Positions 10,408 to 19,144 of a stretch of 64,000 nucleotides of DNA are shown here, piece after piece (positions within the stretch are counted from its first letter, which is position 1; every line of letters starts with the position of its first letter). The DNA comes from Comamonadaceae bacterium. GTDB taxonomy: Bacteria > Pseudomonadota > Gammaproteobacteria > Burkholderiales > Burkholderiaceae_C. Where the stretch lies: contig JAACZV010000004.1 of NCBI GenBank assembly GCA_009996515.1, positions 1 to 64,000 on the forward strand, in the 5' to 3' direction. The notes under the pieces were generated by a model. That model ran no database searches. It was not told where the DNA came from and saw nothing but the letters and a program-made list of their open reading frames with translations. Made by a program: the position numbers and the translations under genes.

Positions 10408-11511
10408 ATGCCGCGGATGGAGGACCTGAGCCCGCTGCAAGCCTTTCGCCGCGTCTGCAATCTGCGCATGCTGGCGGGCGTCTACTACTTCTGCCTGCTC
10501 TACGCGATCTCGCGCACGCTGACCTGGTACGGCGAAAGCGATGCCGGCCTGAGCGAGGTGCTGTTCGATCTGGTCCGCTTCAGCCGCCAATGCCTGCTGA
10601 CCGGCCTGTCGCTGCTGCTCATGGTGGCGCTGGCCGAGGCGCTGCTGGCCGGCCGGCGCTGGCAGCTGCCCGCCGCGCTGGCGGTGCAGGCCACCGCCGT
10701 GGGCCTGGGGGCCGCGCTGGGCACCTGGCTGCGCTACCTGGCCGCGACGCTGGACAACCCCGGCCTCAAGCTCAAGCCCGCCTGGCTGCTCTCCACCGTC
10801 GCGCTGTGGGCGCTGCTGGGCGGCATGGCCTATGCGCTGCTGCTAATCGGCCGCGCCCAGCGCGCGGGCCGCCACGAGCTGGCCCGGCTGTTCCGCGAGC
10901 GCGAGGCGCTCAAGACCCAGCAGACCGAGGCCCAGCTGTCGGCGCTGAACGCGCAGATCGAGCCGCATTTCCTGTTCAACACGCTGGCCAACGTCAAGCG
11001 CCTGTACGAGACCCGGCCCGAGCGCGGCCGCGACATGCTGGTGGCGCTGATCGCCTATCTGCGCGCCGCCCTGCCCGGCATGCGCCGCCACGAGTCCACG
11101 CTGGCCGAGGAGCTGGAGCTGGTGCGCCACTACCTGGCCATCCTGCAGATGCGCATGGGCGAGCGGCTGACGTTCGACATCGCCGTGCCGCCCGAGCTGC
11201 TGGAGGCCCGGCTGCCCACGCTGGTGCTGCCCACGCTGGTGGAGAACGCCATCAAGCACGGCCTGTCGCCGCTGCCCGAGGGCGGGCGCATCGAGATCCG
11301 CGCGGCCCATGCGGCCGGCGGCCTCACCGTCGAGGTGGCCGACAATGGCCAGGGTTTCGGCACGGCCAGCGGCGGCGCCGGCGTGGGCCTGGCCAACACG
11401 CGGGCCAGGCTGGCGGCCCGCTTCGGCGACGCGGCCGCGCTGGAGCTGGAGGCCGCGCAGCCGCATGGCGTCGTCGCCCGCGTGCGCCTGCCCGCGGAGG
11501 CCTTGGCATGA
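10408..11511 (+). CDS. LytS/YehU-type membrane sensor histidine kinase
   Basis: A 367-residue sensor kinase of the His_kinase (PF06580) class that pairs with LytTR regulators. About four transmembrane segments occupy residues 15-155. The dimerisation/phosphoacceptor box LNAQIEPHFLFNTLANVKR carries His187. The ATP-binding motifs are complete: N-box LVENAIKHGL, G1 box ADNGQGFG and G2-like GVGLANTRARL. ATG 10408 and ATG 10417 are both possible starts; the first is annotated. The gene leads an operon with a second, catalytically degenerate kinase-like gene and a LytTR response regulator. The signal sensed is unknown. Confidence 0.9.
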   Translation: MPRMEDLSPLQAFRRVCNLRMLAGVYYFCLLYAISRTLTWYGESDAGLSEVLFDLVRFSRQCLLTGLSLLLMVALAEALLAGRRWQLPAALAVQATAVGLGAALGTWLRYLAATLDNPGLKLKPAWLLSTVALWALLGGMAYALLLIGRAQRAGRHELARLFREREALKTQQTEAQLSALNAQIEPHFLFNTLANVKRLYETRPERGRDMLVALIAYLRAALPGMRRHESTLAEELELVRHYLAILQMRMGERLTFDIAVPPELLEARLPTLVLPTLVENAIKHGLSPLPEGGRIEIRAAHAAGGLTVEVADNGQGFGTASGGAGVGLANTRARLAARFGDAAALELEAAQPHGVVARVRLPAEALA

Positions 11512-11654
11512 GGCGCCCCCTCGCCCAGTCCCGCCCCGCTGTACGCGGGCCAGCCTGGTCGGTCCCCCGAGGGGACGGCGATGCTTGCCGGATTGACCGG
11601 CAAGCACACGCCCAAGCGGGCCGGCTTGGGAGCGGCCCGGCGCTCGGCCCGCGA
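11509..11654 (+). repeat. Structured intergenic repeat, copy A (146 bp)
   Basis: This element starts at the stop codon of the upstream kinase gene and is closely matched by 29003-29146. It folds into four hairpins: CCCGC/GCGGG (11535-11549), GTCCCC/GGGGAC (11562-11576), a 10-bp stem TGCTTGCCGG/CCGGCAAGCA around loop ATTGA (11582-11606), and CGGGCCG/CGGCCCG (11617-11639). The second and third stems differ from copy B in sequence but keep pairing, which shows selection for structure. It is in the same orientation relative to the flanking genes as copy B. Confidence 0.85.
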
Positions 11655-11674
11655 ATGCAGATGAGGGGCAGCCG

Positions 11675-12748
11675 ATGATCCGCCATGTGCTGCAGTCCTG
11701 GCGCTCGCTGCGCGCCAGCGAGGCGCTGGTCTTCGTCGGCGCGGCGCTGCTGTTCGGCGCCATCGACCTGAGCTCGCTGCTGGAGCTGCGCGTCGGCGAC
11801 CAACTGCCCCAGGTGCTGGCCCGGCACCTGAGCCTGCCGCTGGTCAGCTGCGCCGTGCTGCTGCTGTGCTGGCTGCCGGCCACGCGCAGTAGCGCCGTCC
11901 ATCCGCGGCGGCGCTGGCGGCTGGTGGCGGCCACGGCGCTGGGCTCGGCGCTGGCCATGGCCGTCATCTACCCGCTGGCCGACATGCTGCCCTGGCCGTC
12001 GCTGTGCGACCTCTACGCCCAGGCACATGGCAAGCCCCGCTGCACCATGTTCCGCCCGACGGCCATCGTCGGCGACACGCTGTGGATCTTCATGCCGGCG
12101 CTGATGATCGTGGGCGTGCTGGAGTTCCGCAGCCTGCGCCGCCGCCAGGAGCAGGCCAGCCAGGACCTGCTGCGCGAGCACAGCCAGCTGCGCCGCCAGG
12201 CGCTGGCCGCGCGCCTGGCCGCGCTGCAGGCCCAGGTCGACCCGGCCCTGCTGTTCGATGCGCTGGTGGCCGTCGAGCAGGCCTACGGCCGACAGGATCC
12301 GGACGCCAGCGCAAGGCTGGAGCGGCTGATCCGCCACCTGCGCCTGGCGCTGCCGCGGCTGCCCAGGCATCAGCTGCTGCCGCCCGGCGGCAATGCCGGC
12401 GCCACGCTGGGCGGCGAGGCCGAGCTGATCGCCAGCTACCTGGACCTGCTGCGCGACCTCGGCGGCACGCCGCCGGCCTTCGACAGCGAGCTGGGCGCAC
12501 GCGCCGCCACGCCGCTGCCGCCCATGCTGCTGCTGCCGCTGGTGCAGCGCGCCGTGCGCCTGGGCCATCCGCGGCGCTGCTGGCTGCGCGCCGACGGCCG
12601 CATCACGCTGAGCTTTGACCAGGAGGGCCTGTGCAGCGACGACGCCGACCTCGCGTCGCTGCGCGAGCGCCTGGGCGTGCTGGACGCGAAACTCGTCTGC
12701 GCGAGCGGCGCGGGCCGCACCGAATTCGTGCTGGAAATACCGTCATGA
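11675..12748 (+). CDS. Catalytically degenerate LytS-like kinase homologue (pseudokinase)
   Basis: A 357-residue membrane protein that parallels the preceding kinase but lacks its catalytic residues. The N-terminal half has about four hydrophobic segments (to about residue 155). The phosphoacceptor box aligns as LQAQVDPALLFDALVAVEQ, with Ala191 where the neighbour has the phosphorylated His. The N-box is changed to LVQRAVRLGHP (no Asn), and the ATP-lid region becomes FDQEGLCSDD, without the DxGxG motif. The reading frame is intact over its full length and codon use is normal, so it is a maintained gene rather than a decaying one. Its stop overlaps the start of the response regulator (ATGA). 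A regulatory partner of the active kinase is the likeliest role (inference). Confidence 0.85.
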   Translation: MIRHVLQSWRSLRASEALVFVGAALLFGAIDLSSLLELRVGDQLPQVLARHLSLPLVSCAVLLLCWLPATRSSAVHPRRRWRLVAATALGSALAMAVIYPLADMLPWPSLCDLYAQAHGKPRCTMFRPTAIVGDTLWIFMPALMIVGVLEFRSLRRRQEQASQDLLREHSQLRRQALAARLAALQAQVDPALLFDALVAVEQAYGRQDPDASARLERLIRHLRLALPRLPRHQLLPPGGNAGATLGGEAELIASYLDLLRDLGGTPPAFDSELGARAATPLPPMLLLPLVQRAVRLGHPRRCWLRADGRITLSFDQEGLCSDDADLASLRERLGVLDAKLVCASGAGRTEFVLEIPS

Positions 12749-13515
12749 GCCTGATTGCACCGACCGCCGTGGTCGCCGAGGACGAAGCCGCCCTGCGCGG
12801 CGAACTGGTCGAACAGCTGGGCCGGCTCTGGCCCGAGCTCAGCATCGTCGGCGAGGCCGCCGACGGCCTGGAGGCGCTGCGGCTGCTGGACCGGCACCAG
12901 CCCGACATCCTGTTCCTGGACATCGAGATGCCCGGCGCCACCGGCATCGACGTGGCCCGCCAGGTGGGCGGCCGCGCCCATGTGGTGTTCGTGACCGCCT
13001 ACGACCAGTACGCCATCGCCGCCTTCGACCAGGGCGCGGTGGACTATCTGCTCAAGCCGCTGGCCGGCGCGCGCCTGTTCACGGCCATCTCGCGGCTCAA
13101 GGCCAGGCTGGGCCAGGCCCCGGCCGCGCTGGGCGGCGTGCTGGACCAGCTGGGAGCCCGCCCCGCAGTCGCGGCCACGGCGGCGCGCGCGCCGCTGCGC
13201 TGGATCAACGCCTCGGTGGGCCAGACGCTGCGCCTCATCACCGTCGACGAGGTGATGTTCTTCCAGAGCGACAACAAGTACACGCGGCTGGCGCTGAAGG
13301 ACGGCGAGGCGCTGATCCGCAAGCCGCTGAAGGAGCTCATCGACGAGCTGGACCCACAGCAGTTCTGGCAGATCCATCGCTCCACGCTGGTCAACGTGAA
13401 CGCCATCGCCAGCGTCAGCCGCGACTTCCGCGGCCGCATGCAGATCAAGCTCAAGCATGGCAGCGAGATGCTGCTGGTGGCGGAGAGCTGCGCCCACCTG
13501 TTCCGCCAGATGTGA
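12745..13515 (+). CDS. LytTR-family response regulator
   Basis: A 256-residue two-domain DNA-binding regulator. The receiver (about 1-125) has the acidic pair in AEDEAA, the phosphorylation site in ILFLDIEMPG, the Thr in VTAYDQYA and the Lys in LLKPL. The LytTR domain follows (about 150-256) with DEVMFFQSDNKYT and FWQIHRSTLVNVNAI, the usual DNA-contact segments. The start overlaps the pseudokinase stop (ATGA), so the three genes form a translationally coupled unit. By analogy with AlgR/LytR it binds direct repeats in promoters, probably when phosphorylated by the kinase at 10408-11511. Targets are unknown. Confidence 0.93.
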   Translation: MSLIAPTAVVAEDEAALRGELVEQLGRLWPELSIVGEAADGLEALRLLDRHQPDILFLDIEMPGATGIDVARQVGGRAHVVFVTAYDQYAIAAFDQGAVDYLLKPLAGARLFTAISRLKARLGQAPAALGGVLDQLGARPAVAATAARAPLRWINASVGQTLRLITVDEVMFFQSDNKYTRLALKDGEALIRKPLKELIDELDPQQFWQIHRSTLVNVNAIASVSRDFRGRMQIKLKHGSEMLLVAESCAHLFRQM

Positions 13516-13540
13516 CCGCGCGTTGGGGGCATGATGGGTC

Positions 13541-14626
13541 ATGCCCAGCCCCCAGCACCTGCGCGGCGCCAGCCGCCTCGCCGTGGCCGCTGCCACCGGC
13601 GTCACCGACCTCGTCGAGGCCATGCATGCCGAGATCGCGCGGCTGCCGCTGACCGCGCCGCGCCAGCGCACCGGCGGCCTCACCGGCCTGGTCTACGGCG
13701 GCGTGCGCGGCGTGACGCGGCTGGTGGGCGGCGGCCTGGACCTGGCGCTCGCCACCCTGGCCCCGTTGCTCGGCCAGGCCCGGCCCGAGCGGGCCAGCGC
13801 CGCACTCGCCGCCCTCAACGGCCTGCTGGGCGACTATCTCGAGGAGACCGCCAACCCGCTGGCCACCCCCATGGGCCTGCATCCGCTGATGGACGGCGCC
13901 AGCGGGCCGCCGCTCGTGCTGCTGCACGGCCTGTGCATGAACGAGGCGCAGTGGCGACGTGACGGCGCAGACTTCCCCGCCGCCTTCGCGGCCCTGGGCT
14001 ACCGGCCGCTGGGCCTGCGCTACAACAGCGGCCGCGCCATCTGGCGCAACGGCGCTGAGCTGGCCGAGCTGCTGGACGAGGTGCCGGGGCCGCTGACGCT
14101 GCTGGGCCACAGCATGGGCGGCCTGGTCGCGCGCAGCGCCATCGCCCAGGCCGGGCCGCGGCGCTGGCGCCAGCGCCTGCGTGCCGTCGTCACGCTGGGC
14201 ACGCCGCACCAGGGCGCGCCGCTGGAGCGCGGCGGCCAGCAGCTGCAGCAGCTGCTCGCGCTCAGCGCCTACTCGCGCCCGCTGGCCGGGCTGGCCGCGC
14301 GGCGCAGCGCCGGCATCCGCGACTTGGCGCACGCCAGCCTGCTCGAAGCCGATGCGGGCCGGGCCAGCGTGTTGCCGCTGCCCGCGGGCGTGGCCTGCTA
14401 TGCGGTGGCGGCCACGACGTCCCGGGCGCCCGACGGCACGCGCGCGCGCTGGCTGGGCGACGGCCTCGTGCCGGTGGCCAGCGCGCTGGGCCGGCACCGT
14501 TCGCCGGCCCGGCGCCTGGCCTTCACCGACACCGCGCTCTTCACCGGCCTGGGCCACCTGGGCCTGCAGACCGACGCCGCCGTGCTGGCGCAGCTGCAGC
14601 GCTGGCTGGACCGGCCGCCGGCCTGA
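13541..14626 (+). CDS. Lipase-like alpha/beta hydrolase
   Basis: A 361-residue protein. After about 115 residues of Ala-rich helical sequence there is an alpha/beta-hydrolase fold: oxyanion segment LVLLHGLCMN, nucleophile elbow LLGHSMGGLV with the catalytic Ser, a PGAP1-like LGTPHQGAPLE motif that follows the elbow in many lipases, and a late Asp/His pair in the regions GDGLVP and GLGHLGL. The last motif (DGLVPV...GHLGL) is typical of lipase-class enzymes acting on hydrophobic esters. There is no signal peptide. It lies 25 bases after the response regulator but separate regulation is possible. The substrate is unknown. Confidence 0.8.
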   Translation: MPSPQHLRGASRLAVAAATGVTDLVEAMHAEIARLPLTAPRQRTGGLTGLVYGGVRGVTRLVGGGLDLALATLAPLLGQARPERASAALAALNGLLGDYLEETANPLATPMGLHPLMDGASGPPLVLLHGLCMNEAQWRRDGADFPAAFAALGYRPLGLRYNSGRAIWRNGAELAELLDEVPGPLTLLGHSMGGLVARSAIAQAGPRRWRQRLRAVVTLGTPHQGAPLERGGQQLQQLLALSAYSRPLAGLAARRSAGIRDLAHASLLEADAGRASVLPLPAGVACYAVAATTSRAPDGTRARWLGDGLVPVASALGRHRSPARRLAFTDTALFTGLGHLGLQTDAAVLAQLQRWLDRPPA

Positions 14627-14714
14627 GGCGTCAATGACCCGGCGCATCATGTCGCCGGCTTGACGCCGCGGGCAGGCTGGGCGCCACAGAATCGCGCCCA
14701 ACCAAGGAGACGCC

Positions 14715-16919
14715 ATGCCAGACAGCCACTACCGCATCTGCCCGCTGTGCGAGGCCTGCTGCGGGCTCGAGGTGAAGACCGAGGGCGCCAGGGTCATCGC
14801 CATCCGCGGCGCCGAGAACGACGTCTTCAGCCACGGCTACCTGTGCCCCAAGGGCGTGAGCCTGAAGGACTTGCACGAAGACCCCGACCGGCTGCGCACG
14901 CCGCTGATCAAGCGCGACGGCGTCTTCGTCGAGGCGAGCTGGGACGAGGCCTTCGCCGAGATCGAGCGCCGCCTGCTGCCGCTGCGCCGCGAGCACGGCG
15001 CGGACGCCGTGGCGCTGACCATAGGCAACCCGGCCGCGCACAAGGTCAGCCTGCTGGCCTACACGCCCCGCCTCGTGAAGGCGCTGGCCACGCGCAACGT
15101 GATGAGCGCCTCCACGCTGGACCAGATGCCCAAGCAGCTCAGCGCTGGTCTGATGTTCGGCCACTGGCTCTCCATCCCGCTGCCCGACATCGAACGCTGC
15201 GACTACCTGCTCATCCTCGGCGCCAACCCCATGGTGTCCAACGGCAGCCTGTGGACCCTGCCCGACTACCGCGGCAAGGCCCGCGCGCTGCGTGCGCGCG
15301 GCGGCCGCATCGTCGTCGTGGACCCGCGCCGCAGCGAGACGGCCGCGGCGGCCGACGAGCACCTGGCCATACGCCCCGGCGGCGACGCGCTGCTGCTGGC
15401 CGGCATCGCGCACACGCTGTTCGACGAAGGCCTGGTGAAGCTGGGCCGGCTGGCCGAGCACGTCAACGGGCTGGACGAGGCCCGCGCCGCCCTCGCGCGC
15501 TTCGCGCCCGAGGCCACGGCCGCCGGCTGCGGCATCCCGGCCGACACGCAGCGGCGCCTGGCCCGCGAGCTGGCCGCCGCGCCGCGCGCCGCCGTCTACG
15601 GCCGCATCGGCACCTGCACGACGCGCTTCGGCACCGTGAACTCCTGGCTGGTGGATCTCATCAACGTGCTGACCGGCAACCTCGACCGCGAAGGCGGCGC
15701 GATGTTCGCCAAGGCCGCCGCGTTCGCGGCCAACACGCAGGGGCAGCCGGGCCGCGGCAAGGGCGTGACGACGGGCCGGCGCAAGAGCCGCGTGTCCGGC
15801 GCGCCGGAGGTGTTCGGCGAGCTGCCCATCACCGTGATGGCCGAGGAGATGGAGACCCCCGGCACGGGCCAGGTCCGGGCCCTCATCACCATCGCCAGCA
15901 ACCCCGTGCTGTCGGCCCCGGGCGGCCCGCGCATCGCGAAGGCGCTGCAAGGCCTGGACTTCATGCTGAGCCTGGACATCTACGTCAACGAGACCACGCG
16001 CCACGCGGACATCATCCTGCCGGGGCTGTCGCCGCTGGAAGACCTGCATTTCGACGTCGCCTTCCCGCAGCTCAGCCACCGCAACCACGCCAGGGTCTCG
16101 GGCCCGGTGTTCGACGCCACGCCCGGCACGCCGCAGGAGTGGCAGACCCTCCTGCGCCTGTGCGCGCTGCTGGAAGGCCGCGGCCTCGCCGTGGACGTGC
16201 AGCAGCTGGACGACGAGGCCATCGAGGCCGACGTGCGCCGCTTCGCCGGCGAGCAGACCGCCGCCGTGCTGGCCGCGCTGCAGCCCTGGCGCGGGCCGGA
16301 GCGGCTCATCGACCTGCAGCTGCGCATGGGCCCTTACGGTGATCAGTTCGGCCGCCAGCCTGAGGGCCTCAACCTCGCCAAGGTCAAGGCCGCCAGCACG
16401 CTGGAGCGCGGCGGCGTGGACCTGGGTGCGCTCACCCCGCGCATCCCCGAGCTGCTGCGCACGCCCAGCGGCAGGATAGAGCTGGCGCCGCCGGCCATCC
16501 TGGCCGACCTGGCGCGGGTCCAGGCCCAACCGGCGCCCGCGTTCAGCCTCATCGGCCGGCGCGACACCCGCTCGGGCAACAGCTGGATGCACAACCTGCC
16601 CGTGCTGGCCAAGGGGCCGGAGCGCTGCACGCTGCTGGTGCACCCGGCGGATGCCGAGCGGCTGGGCCTGGCCGAGTTCGCCAGGGTGAGCAGCGCCGCG
16701 GGCGAACTGGTCGCCCGCGTGGAGCGCAGCGCCGACATGAGCCCCGGCGTGGTCAGCCTGCCGCATGGCTGGGGGCACGACCTGGACGGCGTGCGACTGG
16801 GCCTGGCCCGCGAGCGTCCGGGCGTGAACATGAACGCGCTGCTGGACGACGCGGCGCGCGACCCGCTGTCCGGCAACGCGGTGCTGTCGGGCGTCGCGGT
16901 GGTCATCGAGCCGGCCTGA
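14715..16919 (+). CDS. Molybdopterin-dependent oxidoreductase with [4Fe-4S] cluster
   Basis: A 734-residue cytoplasmic oxidoreductase of the DMSO-reductase family. The N-terminal cluster motif CPLCEACCGLEV followed by CPKG provides the four iron-sulfur ligands. Molybdopterin-binding segments include LILGANPMVSNGS, IVVVDPRRSET and the C-terminal NSWMHNLP and PHGWGHD regions. There is no Tat signal. At the position where formate dehydrogenases have Cys/Sec the sequence reads STLDQMPKQL, so the metal ligand is not an obvious Cys. No small or membrane subunit is adjacent, so the electron partner must be encoded elsewhere or be diffusible. The strong Shine-Dalgarno AAGGAGA supports ATG 14715. Substrate not predictable; many such proteins are annotated loosely as formate dehydrogenases. 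Confidence 0.88.
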   Translation: MPDSHYRICPLCEACCGLEVKTEGARVIAIRGAENDVFSHGYLCPKGVSLKDLHEDPDRLRTPLIKRDGVFVEASWDEAFAEIERRLLPLRREHGADAVALTIGNPAAHKVSLLAYTPRLVKALATRNVMSASTLDQMPKQLSAGLMFGHWLSIPLPDIERCDYLLILGANPMVSNGSLWTLPDYRGKARALRARGGRIVVVDPRRSETAAAADEHLAIRPGGDALLLAGIAHTLFDEGLVKLGRLAEHVNGLDEARAALARFAPEATAAGCGIPADTQRRLARELAAAPRAAVYGRIGTCTTRFGTVNSWLVDLINVLTGNLDREGGAMFAKAAAFAANTQGQPGRGKGVTTGRRKSRVSGAPEVFGELPITVMAEEMETPGTGQVRALITIASNPVLSAPGGPRIAKALQGLDFMLSLDIYVNETTRHADIILPGLSPLEDLHFDVAFPQLSHRNHARVSGPVFDATPGTPQEWQTLLRLCALLEGRGLAVDVQQLDDEAIEADVRRFAGEQTAAVLAALQPWRGPERLIDLQLRMGPYGDQFGRQPEGLNLAKVKAASTLERGGVDLGALTPRIPELLRTPSGRIELAPPAILADLARVQAQPAPAFSLIGRRDTRSGNSWMHNLPVLAKGPERCTLLVHPADAERLGLAEFARVSSAAGELVARVERSADMSPGVVSLPHGWGHDLDGVRLGLARERPGVNMNALLDDAARDPLSGNAVLSGVAVVIEPA

Positions 16920-17065
16920 GCGGGGGTGCGGGCGGCGAGGCCATGAAGCCGTCCGCCGCCCTTCGCTGTCGCGGGGCTGTCAGCCTGCGGGGCCTGGCGG
17001 CACGGCGCGGCAGAAGTCACGGGCGCCCCAGCCCCGGCCGCCTAGACTGGCTGCGCTTCACCAAC

Positions 17066-17162
17066 CCTGAGGGCAAACCCGTCGAAAGGCGGGGACGCAA
17101 AGCCACCGGCCTAAAGCGCGCAGGCGCCACGGCAGCGGGGCCGCCGGGACCGACAGGTCCCG
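17066..17162 (+). ncRNA. Cyclic di-GMP-I (GEMM) riboswitch
   Basis: The conserved core is present in order: AGGGCAAACC, a GNRA-like GTCGAAAG tetraloop region, GGGGACGCAAAGCC, ACCGGCCTAA, and then the second stem with AGCGGGG as in the Vibrio Vc2 aptamer. It lies 30-130 bases upstream of the S53 peptidase start, on the same strand. A perfect 6-bp hairpin (GGGACC GACA GGTCCC, 17146-17161) closes the element and may form part of the expression platform. Boundaries are approximate. Confidence 0.9.
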
Positions 17163-17194
17163 ACCGGCGTGGCCCTCGCCCGCGAGAACCGGCC

Positions 17195-19006
17195 ATGCGC
17201 AGTAACCGCCCTCTCTCCCCTCCGTCCCAAACGCTCACCCAGGCCATTGGCCTGCTGGCCGCCGCGGCGCTGACCGGCTGTGGCGGCGGCGGCGGCCCGG
17301 CCGAACCGCCCAGCGCGGTGGTCGCGTTGAGCGTGAACCTCGCTGGCGGCGCCGGCCCCGCCGGCGTCATCGCCCAGCCCAGCTTCCACACCGCGGCCGT
17401 CGACCTCGATGCGCCCGACGACGGCCCCGCCCCGCACCGCGCGCTGGCACTGTCCGGTGTGCCCACCAGAGGCCTGACCCGCGAGCGGCTGGACGAGGCC
17501 GCGGGACGCTCGCGGGCGCTGGCAGCCGGCAGCGGCGACGCCGCCCCCATGGCCACGTCGACCGCCGTGACCACCTACACGCCGGCCCAGATCCGCGCGG
17601 CCTACGGCTGGCCCGCCCTGCCCGCCGGCACCACCGGCCTGACGGCCGCGCAGGCCGCCCAGCTCGGCGCCGGCCAGACGATTTACATCGTCAACGCCAA
17701 GCACGACCCCAACATCGTCACCGAGCTGGCCACCTTCAACGCCAAGTTCGGCCTGCCCGGCTGCGGCTCGCGCACGCTGGCCGCCAACGCCGGCCTGCCG
17801 CTGGCGGCGGCGTCGACATCGGGCTGTGAACTGGTCGTCGCCTACAGCACGGCCGCCGGCGCCCTGACCGCCACGCCGCCCGCCTACGACAGCGGCTGGG
17901 CCACCGAGATCGCGCTGGACGTGCAATGGGCTCATGCCACCGCGCCGCTGGCCCGCCTGGTCCTCATCGAGGCGCCGGACGCCGGCGTGACCAGCCTGTC
18001 CAACGCCGTCGCGCTGGCCAACAAGATGGGCCCGGGCGTGGTCTCCATGAGCTTCGGCGCCAGCGAGGGCAGCTGGACGACGGGCTACGACGGCGTTTTC
18101 TCCGCCGCCGGCATGAGCTATCTCGCCGCCACCGGCGACAACGGCTCGGCCGTGTCCTGGCCCTCGGTGTCGAGCAAGGTGGTGGGCGTGGGTGGCACCA
18201 CGCTGACCTACGGCGGCAGCGGCGCGCGCAGCGAGACGGTCTGGAGCGGCACCGGTGGCGGCACCAGCGCCTATGTGGCGCTACCCAGCTATCAGAGCGG
18301 CACGATCGGCGGCTACGCCAGGCGCGCCGTCGCCGACGTGGCCTTCAACGCCGATCCCAACAGCGGCCAGTACGTCGCCACCCTCGCGCCGGGCGCCACG
18401 ACGGTGCGCTGGGTCAGTGCCGGCGGCACCAGCCTGGCCACGCCGCAGTGGGCCGGCCTGCTGGCCGTGGCCAATGCGATGCGCGCGGCGGCCGCCAAGC
18501 CCCTGCTGGGCCAGCCGCACGCGGCGCTCTACCTGCAGATCGGCGCCGTGCCCACGCAGTACGCCGCCGCCTTCAAGGACGTGGCCAGCGGCAGCAACGG
18601 CAGCTGCAGCGGCTGCAGCGCCAGGAGCGGCTACGACACGCCCACCGGCTGGGGCACGCCCAACGTGAGCGCGCTGCTGACCAGCCTGACCGGCGCCAGC
18701 GTGACGAGCAGCGGCACGTCAACCACCGCCGCCAGCAGCGGCCCGCAGCTGAGCACCGCGAGCCTGACCGGCACCGCCGGCAAGCCCTTCAACGGCACCA
18801 TAGGCTATAGCGCGCCGGGCGCCAGCTCGCTGTCCATCACCATCAGCGGCGCGCCCGGCGGCATGAGCTTCTCGGCCACCAGCGCCGGCCTCAGCGTCGG
18901 CTGGCCCAGCCCGGTGGTGGGCAGCACCCACCTCGTCATCACGCTGAGAGACAACCTCGGACAGACCTCGACGGGCACCGTGAAGGTGACGATCAACGCG
19001 GGCTGA
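17195..19006 (+). CDS. Sedolisin (S53) family serine-carboxyl peptidase, lipoprotein
   Basis: A 603-residue secreted peptidase. The N-terminus has a lipoprotein signal with lipobox LTGC followed by a glycine run. A prodomain-like stretch leads to the catalytic domain: Glu and Asp in TEIALDVQWAHA (ExxxD), the oxyanion Asp in LAATGDNGS, and the nucleophile Ser in SAGGTSLATPQWAG. The calcium site near the end is present (FKDVASGSNG and DTPTGWGTPN). A C-terminal domain of about 110 residues rich in Ser/Thr resembles a cadherin/Ig-like module. S53 enzymes usually digest proteins at acidic pH; here the protein should be surface anchored and controlled by c-di-GMP through the upstream riboswitch. 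ATG 17195 places the lipobox correctly. Confidence 0.9.
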   Translation: MRSNRPLSPPSQTLTQAIGLLAAAALTGCGGGGGPAEPPSAVVALSVNLAGGAGPAGVIAQPSFHTAAVDLDAPDDGPAPHRALALSGVPTRGLTRERLDEAAGRSRALAAGSGDAAPMATSTAVTTYTPAQIRAAYGWPALPAGTTGLTAAQAAQLGAGQTIYIVNAKHDPNIVTELATFNAKFGLPGCGSRTLAANAGLPLAAASTSGCELVVAYSTAAGALTATPPAYDSGWATEIALDVQWAHATAPLARLVLIEAPDAGVTSLSNAVALANKMGPGVVSMSFGASEGSWTTGYDGVFSAAGMSYLAATGDNGSAVSWPSVSSKVVGVGGTTLTYGGSGARSETVWSGTGGGTSAYVALPSYQSGTIGGYARRAVADVAFNADPNSGQYVATLAPGATTVRWVSAGGTSLATPQWAGLLAVANAMRAAAAKPLLGQPHAALYLQIGAVPTQYAAAFKDVASGSNGSCSGCSARSGYDTPTGWGTPNVSALLTSLTGASVTSSGTSTTAASSGPQLSTASLTGTAGKPFNGTIGYSAPGASSLSITISGAPGGMSFSATSAGLSVGWPSPVVGSTHLVITLRDNLGQTSTGTVKVTINAG

Positions 19007-19144
19007 GCGGCCGCCTGCACACCCGCCTCCAGCGGGCCACTGCAGGCGTCCCAGGGCGGCTTTGGCGAGCCTGCGGCCCGCGGGCGATGAATGCGAGGGC
19101 CAGGCCGCGGCGAGGCCGCCCATGCCGGCCCTCACGGCCTGCGC

